Source of the DNA: Carpediemonas membranifera
Lineage: Eukaryota; Fornicata
Length of the DNA: 64,000 bases
Assembly (NCBI GenBank): GCA_019828565.1
Contig: JAHDYR010000067.1
Location: 434,001-498,000, forward strand
Reading direction: 5' to 3'
Shown here one piece after another: positions 18,647-27,937 of this stretch. How positions within the stretch are numbered: the stretch's first letter is position 1; each line of letters opens with the position of its first letter. The notes beneath the pieces were generated by a model. The model ran no database searches. It was not told where the DNA came from and saw nothing but the letters and a program-made list of their open reading frames with translations. The position numbers and the translations under genes were made by a program.

Positions 18647-19380
18647 TCGTTTGTCATAAAGTGCATTCCGGCCATATCACAAGTTTTCTTCATCACAAGG
18701 CACGCACGGGGGTGTAAGCGGGACCGAGGCTACCACCACAGCCTCTTCTGAGCCGATGGATACCTTTTGTTGATTTGCCAGAATTGACCAAACGACGAGG
18801 AATGCTTGATATGCCGCGTATGGATGATTTGAAGAAGAACTGAAGGTGAAAGACAAAGATCATAGAAATATACATCATGCGGCTCACTTTTGGAGACATT
18901 GGAGGTAAATTAGCTTTTAGGATCGTTTTTCGTTTGCCAGGCAAAGTTTTGAGTGTTTTCTCGAGAATACTCGATGCCGTATGCAATCTTGCTGCTATTT
19001 GATGCAGAACAAAGGTTGTTATGTGACACAGATGTTCTCACTTGCTTTCGGCCTTCTTTGTTGGCGAGCAAAAGCAAACTTCTTTGGGAGCAATTCCCAA
19101 AAATCGCATCTTTACGCACCCAGGAAATTTTATCTCGGCATACTGGACCAGTGGGGGAGGCACGGCAGTCTATCCCGACCCTAGATGAACCTTGAGACAG
19201 TTTTTCGACGAGAGTTTGTGCGATGCCACTGACTTCGCGAGTGAAGGTCTTCAGCATGTTGTACGGATGTCTAAACGATGCCTTGTGCAAGTGCAAGGCG
19301 TAATACGCTGTAGTTTAATTGTTTGAGCGCGTTCATTTTTTCTTGCAATCGTCCTTTTTTCATGTATTCCGGGACTTATT

Positions 19381-19399
19381 CCGGGACTTAAAGTCCCGG
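19381..19399. terminator. Perfect hairpin abutting a stop codon
   Basis: CCGGGACTTAAAGTCCCGG has nine-base arms around one base and sits immediately after the TAA stop (19402-19400) of the minus-strand gene at 19400-20251. A direct repeat of its left half (TTCCGGGACTTA) precedes it. Could be an RNA 3'-end or recombination structure. Confidence 0.45.
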
Positions 19400-20251
19400 T
19401 TAAAGTACCAGAAAAAACAGCATGTAGTGCTGGACAGCGTCGGATTCGCTGTCATAGTGGAGGGTGAGCGTCGGTCGCTCCCAAGTGTGGTCGGCGACGA
19501 GGTCGTGGTCGAAAAACGGAGTCGGCTCGGCTCCGTCGGCTACAGTCAAACGGTTCGTGAGCTCAAGTCGCGACTGCGTGCCGGACATGGTACGCCGCCA
19601 TGTTGTATTGCCTGAGACCGACCTGCACGGCACGAGATGCTTGACGAAGGCGCGCTCCTCCTCAGTGAGGGCCTCTGAGACACCAGATATTCTGGTCATG
19701 TCAATGCCAAGGTCCTTAATGAGCACCTCCGCGGTCTTGTTCTTCGAGATCGGCTTTCCAAGCCGGCGGGAGATGTTGTTGATGAGCTTAAAGAGCTCTT
19801 GGGTCGAGTTGAAGCCATTGCGGACGTACATCAGGATCGATGTGAGCTCCATGATTTCAGAAAAGTTGGCGGAGCGCTCCTCTGAGTCGTTGTAGTCCTG
19901 CACAGCACGCTCCTGGATGGCGTGGGTGCGGTAATCGTCCCGTACGAAGACAGGGTGAGGAGGGTGTTGATTTCCGTGTGCGGTTGCGGCACGTTGGAAG
20001 GGACGGGAGTCTGCTGGAGGGCGGAAGAACCTTGCGTCGTGAATGCGCTGGGAGATCAGGTCCGCCTCCTCCATCTCGCGGACGAGCTGGCAGAATTGCT
20101 CGCGCTGAGGTCTTGTTCTGGCGGAGTTGAGGCCAATTCCGACCATGGCGAAGTAGGTACAGCCAAGAAGGTAATTCATGCGCTCAACTGAGCGTGGCTG
20201 GTCATCATATATTGTACCGATGTGGCTCTCGAACACAATATGAGCAACCAT
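19400..20251 (-). CDS. Hypothetical protein, 283 aa
   Basis: ATG at 20251; a TTG-initiated extension to 20290 is unlikely. Begins MVAHIVFESHIGTIYDD, then a helical, arginine-rich middle and a tail ending QHYMLFFLVL. No family recognised. No membrane segment except the short hydrophobic C-terminus. Downstream is a perfect hairpin. The flanking DNA on the start side (20252-21337) is AT-richer than the gene. Confidence 0.5.
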   Translation of the reverse strand: MVAHIVFESHIGTIYDDQPRSVERMNYLLGCTYFAMVGIGLNSARTRPQREQFCQLVREMEEADLISQRIHDARFFRPPADSRPFQRAATAHGNQHPPHPVFVRDDYRTHAIQERAVQDYNDSEERSANFSEIMELTSILMYVRNGFNSTQELFKLINNISRRLGKPISKNKTAEVLIKDLGIDMTRISGVSEALTEEERAFVKHLVPCRSVSGNTTWRRTMSGTQSRLELTNRLTVADGAEPTPFFDHDLVADHTWERPTLTLHYDSESDAVQHYMLFFLVL

Positions 20252-21337
20252 GATTTCTGTAGAGTTTAAAAAAACAAGATTTTTGTACAAAAACTAGGCA
20301 GGTACATGCGCAACGGTCTGTGAGATAAATCAGACAATTTGGCTGTTGCTATAGCTCTATAAGAGCAGCTACAACTGCGCTGCCGGGGTTCCTTCTTCTT
20401 CTCTGGCCGTTTCAACACTATTTCACAATTTCACCAGTTTCACACAATTGGTGAAACAATGTTCAGAACTCCTTCAGTTTATGGACGTTGGCTCCGAAAC
20501 TAAAGCAGTGTGTGTATGAGAGTGCCTGATTAAGATTCATCTGATTTTCATCTGCATTACTTGCGAATTTGCTGTTGTGCTCCTTGTGCACAAAAAAAGC
20601 AAATCTGGATTTGATCTCGAATATTGCCATGATGAAGGCGACACAAAATGCTCATTTGCCAACCAGTGCAGCTAGAAGAAAATGGTAAAAAGTTATGGAT
20701 ACTGCATGGGATGAGGCCCCCGTTGATGTGTTAAACGGCCATGATCGACCGCTCAACGTCAGCGCCTCTTTGGGCACCTTCTGCGGCGGTGGATCATGCC
20801 AATTGCCGATCTCAGCTCTATGGAGCTAAGTGCACTTGAGCTCTGAGCCAAGTCTTCTGATTCCATCTTATCGCCGATAAAAAAATGCAAATTTTGAGAT
20901 ACAGAAGATTGAATCTGTCCCCCAGAAAACCGAACATACTCCGATGATGTATACTGACTATATACCACCGTAGTATGGCCTGCTTTCTGGGGGACAGCTT
21001 CATTCTTTTGATTGGTTGATTCAGTCATTAGTTCCCGGCGACTGAGAAGGAGTTGACGCATAAAAACAACAGAGGATACTCTTTAGAACACACAGACTTT
21101 GCTGACAAGGCCACTTGGTCGTACGACCACTTTTGCCTTCGACCTTAAAATGCGAGAGGCAATTTGCTCGACCACCAATCTCGCACATGTTACATCAAGC
21201 ATGGATATGTCATTAATGCACTCGCATCTATCATTTCAGCTGCTTCTTAGGACTTCGAACGCCCTGAAGCACGAATAAGGAATTTGCGTTTATCCTCCGT
21301 ATATCCCCGGATTAACTGGCCATTCTAACAGTATGTG
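20252..21337. other. 1.1-kb intergenic region with inverted repeats
   Basis: Contains a stem TTTCACCA...TGGTGAAA (about 20430-20457) and a 14-bp exact inverted repeat (20915-20928 and 20984-20997). A 100-codon minus-strand frame (20759-21061, ATG start, Arg-rich end) spans the latter but has no family features and is not called as a gene. Confidence 0.45.
20915..20997. repeat. 14-bp exact inverted repeat, 55-bp spacer
   Basis: Arms CTGTCCCCCAGAAA and TTTCTGGGGGACAG. It lies about 340 bp from the start of the recombinase fragment, so it could be a binding or attachment site. Confidence 0.6.
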
Positions 21338-22084
21338 ATGAAGGCACGTGAGCATGAGAGCTGGTCGGCGCCTTTCCGCAACGTGGCGGTCGCTTTGTTG
21401 CTCAGTTTCGTGGGCTCCCGTGCGAACGAGGCCAATATCGTCGTCTGAGAGGAAGATTTGGACGATCTATCGTCCATCTCCATTCATTTGTCGCAACCGA
21501 AGCAAGTCGGCAGCAACGGCGTCGAATACGAGCCTTTCCAGTTCACCGAGTCACAACTCGAGTCGGATCAGGGCAAGGAACTGGTCAGATACTGCCAGGC
21601 TCGCAAGGTCAAGCAGGCGGAGTGGGACAAGAAGGGTACGGGCCGCACAGCGGACAAGCGCCTCATCCTCTTCCCCAAGGTCGACGGCAGGATCATGCAG
21701 CGCCGATCATGGGCGAAGCTCGTCTCGGACGCAACGAAGGAGGTGCAGCCGGGCGTCACATCGCACGCCTTCAGGCGCTCGGTCACCGACGCAGAGCACC
21801 AGCTCACGGGCAGGCTGAGCCCGGTGATGCGGCGTCTGGGTCAGTCGACCATGGAAGCCGCCCGCAGGTATATCGGTCGAAGTGGTAGTGGTGGAACATC
21901 CCCGGGAGAGCCAGAGTCGCCCAGGCCAGCCTCAGGGCTGCCGGACGGCTCGGCGCCCACCACACCACTAAACCGATCCCCTCGACTTGAGACGATTCCG
22001 CCGACTCGACGACTCTTGATGACACTCACAGCTGAGCCTACCACACAGAGCCACAACGTCGTAAAAAGTTTAAACTGGAACTAA
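21338..22084 (+). pseudogene. Tyrosine recombinase catalytic domain with in-frame TGA
   Basis: The frame opens at an ATG at 21338 and reads SWSAPFRNVAVALLLSFVG then SRANEANIVV, the usual box I with its catalytic Arg. A TGA at 21446-21448 interrupts it; the same frame then continues to 22084 with VTSHAFRRSVTD (HxxR of box II) and LGQSTMEAARRYIG (nucleophile Tyr). The N-terminal core-binding domain is missing, so the gene is truncated as well as interrupted. TGA is a normal stop elsewhere in this window (for example 4191), arguing against recoding. The C-terminal 60 residues are Pro/Ser/Thr-rich. The family cuts and rejoins DNA at short inverted-repeat sites. Confidence 0.75.
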
Positions 22085-22115
22085 GCCAGACTATTATTAT
22101 ATTATTATATACATC

Positions 22116-24911
22116 CTACTTCATCGCCACGCGCCTTCCATGCCCACCCTTCCGGGGTGATAGTTCCGTCCCAGCCCGAGGACTGCGGGCACCAGGACGT
22201 GGCATCGCGCGTACCTTGAGCTCAGTCGTGGTTGACCCCGTACGGCGACTCTTACGCACTCGCGAGTCCTCAAACGATGGGGTTGCCGCAGTACTGGCGG
22301 CACTCTTCTGCCCGAAATACCTGACCGGGTTCTGGAAACTAGCGTGTGATAGCTCGAGGTCGAGCTCCGTGAGTTGTTGGACTAGCGAAGTGGTGTCGAA
22401 ATCACGCCCCTGTAGTTTCTTATGAGCTGCTATGAATCCTGACACTGTTGTTGGAGGGTCATACGGCGGTGATATCAGGTCGGGCGGGAAACGGAGATCC
22501 GAGAGGCCTCGGGCTCGGCTGCCGCTGTTGATCGTCGCCTTTGTCTCGCGGATCGCAGTCTTGTTCAGCACGCAGAGCTTGGCGAGCAGCGCCTCGTGGA
22601 TCTGCTGGTTCAACGTGCACTTTAAGGACTCGTCATGTTGTAGAGTGAGTCTGACGGGCAAGTCGATCATATCAGCCTTTGAAGCCCGCGCCACCTCGTA
22701 CACTGTCTTGTCAGGGTCCATTGTTAGTGTGGACGACGCCTGGTTGATCAAAAGCAACGATGGCGACATCGTCGGTAAGATGAGGAGAACCTTGAAAGCT
22801 GGGAGCAACGCGGCAACTTTAGCGCGGACGTTAGGACATGGGTCATGAGCAAGTGTTGTTATATGTTTGCCAAAGTGCCTATAAATGTACACCGGCGACA
22901 AGTAATGCTGCATGATAAACAACGAGTCGAGGAAGAACACGCGCCGCTGGTAGCCTGACGCTCTTGCCGTGAGTGTGGCCCACCTGGCCCTGGTTTCATG
23001 GTGCAGCGAGCTGATAGGACACCCGCATAGTAACGCCATTATAAAGTGGGTCGCCGCCTCTTTCGCCGGGAATGGGTCCTGTTCAACACACCTCAACGCC
23101 CTGGTGATGTGCGGCTGGAGGGTGGTAAACCTGCGCAGAGACACCATCGGCCCAAGATGACGGTAGAGAGAGGCACGGAGACGCCAGTCGCTTACTGGAA
23201 TGGCCGCCTCGGCAGTCTCTAGCTGGCCAAGGAGAGAGTCTGTGAGGGAATTCCGCTCGGATGGGTCGGGGAGGTTGTAAATCGCTTGGGCGATCGGACG
23301 AAGGGCAGCAGGAGCAGGCTCGTACGCTTGGAGGAGGAGGCGGGCGGGTGAGCCTAGCCGGGCGATCGGCGGGGTGGGTATTGACTCGGCAGTGGTGGTT
23401 AGAGAGCTGATCAATCGACGGAATACGGGTAAAATCGTCGTGATCGGGTCAGATACGACTGGGACTAAAAATACGAGGGATGAAGATACGGACCTAATCA
23501 ATTGAGGGGTGGGCCGTTGCACCAGGTTGGCGAGGGCAGCGCAAAGAATCCCACCACACGAGTGTCGTCCCCAGCTTGTGATATACGCCGGCAGGTGCAC
23601 AGCGATGGTTTCAGAGAGCGAGGGAACGGGCAGCATACTTAGGCTATAGAGGAAAGCAGCGACAATGCTCTCATCCATCGGGTTAAACGTGTCTGGGGAC
23701 ACACCCGGCACGACCTCTGCCAAGCAAGAGACAAAGGAGGCGGCCAGCATGGAGTATGACTTGTCATCTGGTCCTTGACCCGCGGCCGAGCTCTGGTGTG
23801 TTGGCTGGGGTGCCAGGGCAGTCAGCTCGCCCACGGCGTGCACTAGATGTCCTGGGACAGCGGCACCTGTGTGTTCAGCGGCGGATAGGCGGACTTTCAT
23901 GGGGATGAGGGCGGATGGCCTCGGTGAGTGTCCAGTTGAAGGGAGCAGGTCGAGGAACGTGGCTGCGAGTGTGAGTACTACCTCCTTCAATTCAGTGGCA
24001 GTGCTCCGCTTGGCGTGGGCAAGTAGGGCAATGATAGCGGCATGGTGAACGCCGAATGACTCGTCCGAAAGCATGCGGCGTTTGATGGACGAAATGAACG
24101 TGCGGCCGATGGCTTCGGCGGGTAGGGCCGAATTGGGGTTGCAGAAGGCTGTAATGGCTCGAACGGCGTAGATCCGCACATTTTCGGACGTGTCGTCTAG
24201 CGCGAGTGTGACCAGCTCAGATATTTTCGACCACAACGGATGCCGAGTCGAGAGATAAGGCGCGATATGGAATATGATCCTCTGTGCCGCTACTCTGTTG
24301 GAATGGGAGTTGTGGCTGCTGCCCTTAACCAGAGCGATGTCGGCGTATTCCGTGATGAGCGTGGGAGGGTGGTGGTGCGTCAATACGTCACCAAGGAGGC
24401 TGAATACCGTACTCTGGAGGGCTGGCCCGAATGCTATGAGCTTGAGGACGATGGGGCTAACATACTTGACGGCGTCCTCCTCTGTCAGCTTTGGAAGCAA
24501 TATTGTGAGCGTTTCAGTCAAAGCGAGGACACTATCGAGGTCGGGAACGTTGTCTAAGAAGCTCATTAGGCCTTGATAGAGGCGCTGGAAGGTCGTAGTC
24601 CCGTGCTCTTCATAGAGGGAGGGCAGCTTGTGAATCCAGGCAACCATGAGAACGAAATCAGTCCCAGAAAGAACCTGGAAAGCCGCATCAAGGCGAGGAA
24701 GGTCTGGATCGATAGTCTGCGCCTGAATCTCGGCATCGGTCTTCATCCCTCCAGCAATTCGGTCGAGATGTTCATCAGGCTCGTCATCGTCAACGAACGA
24801 AGCGGTATACGACGGCGAAAGAGGGGCATCGGTGCTTAGAAAGAAGAATGGTGAGTATTTTGCCCTCCCACAAGCCACGTCCGCTTCGATGTGAAGGGCC
24901 ATTGTGGACAT
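22116..24911 (-). CDS. Large HEAT-repeat protein
   Basis: About 930 residues if started at the ATG at 24911 (another at 24902; both in frame with a GTG at 24929). Repeated paired helices through residues 60-800 (LDSVLALTETLTILLPKL, VRIYAVRAITAFCNPNSALP and similar) are typical of HEAT/ARM solenoids such as phosphatase regulatory subunits or AP/condensin-like scaffolds; the exact family is unclear. The C-terminus is basic (RKSRRTGS, RPGARSPRAG). The first 60 residues include FFFLSTD and a CTAAG acceptor-like site, so the 5' end may contain an unrecognised short intron. Convergent with the recombinase fragment, 31 bp apart. Confidence 0.75.
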   Translation of the reverse strand: MSTMALHIEADVACGRAKYSPFFFLSTDAPLSPSYTASFVDDDEPDEHLDRIAGGMKTDAEIQAQTIDPDLPRLDAAFQVLSGTDFVLMVAWIHKLPSLYEEHGTTTFQRLYQGLMSFLDNVPDLDSVLALTETLTILLPKLTEEDAVKYVSPIVLKLIAFGPALQSTVFSLLGDVLTHHHPPTLITEYADIALVKGSSHNSHSNRVAAQRIIFHIAPYLSTRHPLWSKISELVTLALDDTSENVRIYAVRAITAFCNPNSALPAEAIGRTFISSIKRRMLSDESFGVHHAAIIALLAHAKRSTATELKEVVLTLAATFLDLLPSTGHSPRPSALIPMKVRLSAAEHTGAAVPGHLVHAVGELTALAPQPTHQSSAAGQGPDDKSYSMLAASFVSCLAEVVPGVSPDTFNPMDESIVAAFLYSLSMLPVPSLSETIAVHLPAYITSWGRHSCGGILCAALANLVQRPTPQLIRSVSSSLVFLVPVVSDPITTILPVFRRLISSLTTTAESIPTPPIARLGSPARLLLQAYEPAPAALRPIAQAIYNLPDPSERNSLTDSLLGQLETAEAAIPVSDWRLRASLYRHLGPMVSLRRFTTLQPHITRALRCVEQDPFPAKEAATHFIMALLCGCPISSLHHETRARWATLTARASGYQRRVFFLDSLFIMQHYLSPVYIYRHFGKHITTLAHDPCPNVRAKVAALLPAFKVLLILPTMSPSLLLINQASSTLTMDPDKTVYEVARASKADMIDLPVRLTLQHDESLKCTLNQQIHEALLAKLCVLNKTAIRETKATINSGSRARGLSDLRFPPDLISPPYDPPTTVSGFIAAHKKLQGRDFDTTSLVQQLTELDLELSHASFQNPVRYFGQKSAASTAATPSFEDSRVRKSRRTGSTTTELKVRAMPRPGARSPRAGTELSPRKGGHGRRVAMK

Positions 24912-24929
24912 AACTCCAAGCCGACTCAC

Positions 24930-25462
24930 GCCGCCAGGACCCTGACCCAGCCATCAACATCGGATGAACATGACGGGAGGGGGTGTACAAGGCTACTATG
25001 CCAGATTAATGCTCTTTTTCCGGTGCTTTATGGTGCGTTGCTTGGCCATACCGTGTACCCCAGCCAACTTCTTCGCTTGTCAGCCAGGCGATGGATAACT
25101 CAGCAGTAAAGATCATCACTGTCGCATGGCCAAGGCGAGCTATACGGCATGGTGGGGGGGCATGGTCACTCTGACTCATGCCAAGCCTCGTGTTGATGAG
25201 CATCTCGACCACTCCGTCTACTAACCGGTGAATTCTCGAGTCGCTGTGAGTCGTTGAGAATGGTATGGGGACTGAGGCCCGCTCAACTGTGCCCGACGGT
25301 GGTCCAATGTGGTGAATGCCGCAGAGAGCAGAGAATGAAGCCCCATGCACTGGATCTGGATACTTCGCCGCAGTCACGCCTCATGGTTCATGGTGAGTGG
25401 TGTCGGCGGTCGGCGAGTCGGAAGTCAGAACTTGGCAACCACCGAACTGAGCGCTGAAGCCA
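24930..25462. other. Intergenic region upstream of RCC1-like copy 1
   Basis: Divergent promoters of the HEAT-repeat gene and the RCC1-like gene are expected here. From about 25393 (GTGAGTGGTGTCGGCGGTCGG) the sequence is shared with the other three RCC1-like copies. Confidence 0.5.
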
Positions 25463-27014
25463 ATGAGCAGCACTAGTTCCTCTCCAACGTGCATCAAAGA
25501 CACACTTACCTCCGCATATCGCTCCTCGGTCGCTGTAACGGCCTCCATCTCTGGGGACATCCCATCCTTGATCCAGTGCGCCTACTCCAGGCACTTCAAG
25601 AAGCCTCCTCGCCACGCTCTCCAAGATCCCCCCTCTTGAACCAACCGCGCAAGCCCTCCTCGACCGCGCCCGCTCGATCCTCACCAGCGGCCCCCCGCTG
25701 TCCATGAACGTCGAGCTCGCGGACGGCGAGGAGCTCCCGGTCGCCATGCACACGCTGAACCAGGGCGCGGTGTGGGCGTGTCTGGTGGGTGGCGGGGCCA
25801 ACCCCGACCTCGAGGACAGGGTGCTGGAGGAGGCTCAAGATGAGGAGCCACACACTACCAGGATGCACGACAAGATCCGCAACGCTCTCGCCCCTGAGGC
25901 CAAGTGCCTCTGGTTCCTCTGCCGCAAGTTCTTCTTCTCGCTGAATGTGGCAGAGAAGGACGGCGAGAGCTATCAGTGGAATTGGCACGACATATGCCAC
26001 CACCGCATGTACATGGGCCGACTCTTCATGCTCAGTACTGCCAACCACACCGCCCTCACCAGGGCCAGGATGCCCAGGGCCCTCGAGGTCGAGAGCAACG
26101 TGATCACCCACATCGCCAGGACGCCCAAGGGCATGTGGGGCTGGGGGTATAGCGGAAATGGTCAGCTGGGGTTCAAGTCATCTGGGTTCAACGACCCGAC
26201 CCGCCTCACCTTCCCCGCCTGCGCCGAGGTCGCCGAGCTCGAGGCCAGCCTGCCCGCCTGGGAGAAGCACTGGATGGTGACTGATGTGTCGCTGATTTGT
26301 GATCGGACGTTCATCCTCTCTTCGGTCGGCACTGTCATGGCTGGTGGACATCCAGAATGGTATGTCGGCCCAGTCGTGGAGGAGAACAGACCCCTCTTCC
26401 ACCCAGTCGCTGTGCCATCTGGCTTTGTCCCAGATCACATCATGCATGTGGGAAGTTTATTTATCGCGACTGTCATCCTCTCCATGGGCGATCGGCAGGT
26501 GATCAGCGGGAGAAACGATTATGGCCAGCTGGGACTCGGGCACGGCAATGGTTTGTCTGGATTCGTTGACCTGCCCTTCTGGGTCGACCGGATCATAACA
26601 AGCAGCTTATTCTTCGTCTTCCTCAGTGGCCGCCAGCTGCTCTTCGCTGGCGAAGTTCCCATCCATATCGCCCAGTCGGGCCTGCTGCCTTGTTTCAGCG
26701 AGGATGACTTCTGCATCACAGCCACCCCGCTCCGGTTCCCAGAGAGGGTCAAGGGGTTCTGGTGTGACGATTATCAGATCGTCTGGGTGACCGAGGGTGC
26801 CACCCACTTCTTCCACCATGGGAAGCTTACCGTGGTTCCTATTGAGGCGACAGCGTTCAGTGAAGACCTGTACATTCGCTTCTGCGACTCAACCGGCCAG
26901 TGGTTCAGGGTGGTGGGTGAGTCAGATGGGGTGGCTGAGCTGGTCGAGTGCGAGGCGCCCAGAAGGCCGAGAGACATCATTCCCGTCGATTTCGACCCAA
27001 GCCCTCAATCATAA
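25463..27014 (+). CDS. RCC1-like repeat protein, copy 1 (main frame intact)
   Basis: The main frame is 25704-27014 (436 codons from its ATG). It contains RCC1-type blade motifs: GMWGWGYSGNGQLGF, ISGRNDYGQLGLGHG and further WVTEGATHFFHH segments. RCC1-like propellers bind proteins or chromatin and some act as exchange factors. Upstream, an ATG at 25463 opens a second frame (MSSTSSSP...SLIQCAYSRHFKKPPRHAL) that ends at a TGA, while the main frame is already open from about 25580 (SLLATLSKIPPLEP-like). The same frame break exists in all four copies, so a short intron or frameshift is likely; I could not place canonical splice sites. R2a follows. Confidence 0.7.
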
Positions 27015-27020
27015 ACGTTC

Positions 27021-27733
27021 TGAAGCTACAGTGAGCTCCTTGCATGTCTCAGGCAGGACGCTGTCCTCGCATGACCAGAGAAGGTTGAGCGACCAAGGAG
27101 ATGCTGCAGCCCAGGGCAGACTGTCGGCCAGAGGCCCCGGGCGGTGTCAGTCGCGCGAAACCGGCCGCGCACTTTTGCAGCTTTTTTCACGCAAAAAAGT
27201 CAGAGGGCCGAAGCGCCGCGAACTGAGCGTCTTGCTCGTTCTCATGCTTCGGCGCTCGCTAATGCTTCTGCCTTCAGCCCCTGCATGGGCTGCGCGGCGA
27301 GGCACTTAGCGAAACGCACGTGAACTCCACGGCTGCGAATGCCTTAACGCATCGGGGCTACTCAGACACACGGTATACGCCATCTTTCAAACAACATCAA
27401 CACGACGTCGGAAGCCCGTGCCAGGGCGCGCGAGCGCTCGGGAAGGTCTGAGTTCGACAGTGAGCTGCGAGAGGCAGTCGGCACGAAAGCGCCGCTGCAG
27501 GCACTAGAAAGCACCGCCGCTTGCTCGTTGGCAGATGAGGCCCCGGCCGATGCTTAGAGCTCGCGGCGCTGGAAGCCTGCAGAAGTATCTATCAGTCAAA
27601 TGCACGGGGCTGCTGGGCTCTCCCAGTAGAAACACAATTCAGACTACTCTCCGACGTCATCGCTAACCAACATCATCGCACCTCTAAATGCCGCCTGCCG
27701 TTGTTGCCCAGAATGGGTCACGCGAGAGCACAC
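27021..27733 (+). repeat. R2 repeat, copy a
   Basis: Shared with 42161-42912 (inverted) and 45281-46037, and a 105-bp part with 53799-53903. Features: CTTTTTTCACGCAAAAAAG stem near 27181-27199, several GC hairpins (AGCCCCTGCATGGGCT), CAAACAACATCA and CTAACCAACATCATC boxes. No coding capacity supported. Copy a stops 32 bases after TTGTTGCCCAGAATGGGTC, about 40 bp short of copies b and c. Confidence 0.85.
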
Positions 27734-27937
27734 CAAGACGGCCGTTGGAGTCGGATGTGCGGCACGATCATCTGCTGGGCCCTAAGCTGGTCAAAGACCA
27801 TGATGTCATCGATCATGGAGGGGATTGCCCGATGACAACACCGCGCCATGAACTACGGAGCCACAGGTTGGGCTGGGCTAGCTAAGGTAACGAACAATAT
27901 TTATAAATACAGCATGACATCGATCAATTGATCACAT
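27734..27937. other. Non-coding 3' flank of the TMC-like gene
   Basis: No gene seen; a 65-codon frame (27688-27885) begins inside R2 and has no homologous look. An ATAATATTTATAAATA stretch near 27896 could mark the 3' end of the minus-strand gene. Confidence 0.4.

Larger units (their letters stand above)
18407..19399. other. About 1 kb with one small ORF and no clear gene
   Basis: Besides the 53-codon frame at 18485-18646 and the hairpin at 19381-19399, nothing convincing. Minus-strand frames at 18693-18986 and 18910-19296 are short, non-overlapping in phase and match no family I recognise; they could be a decayed element. TATATAAAG occurs near 18430. Confidence 0.4.

Noticed and set aside
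21446-21448. TGA as a sense codon in the recombinase
   Set aside because: TGA ends other genes in the window (for example 4191 and 34370), so the simplest reading is a disabled gene.
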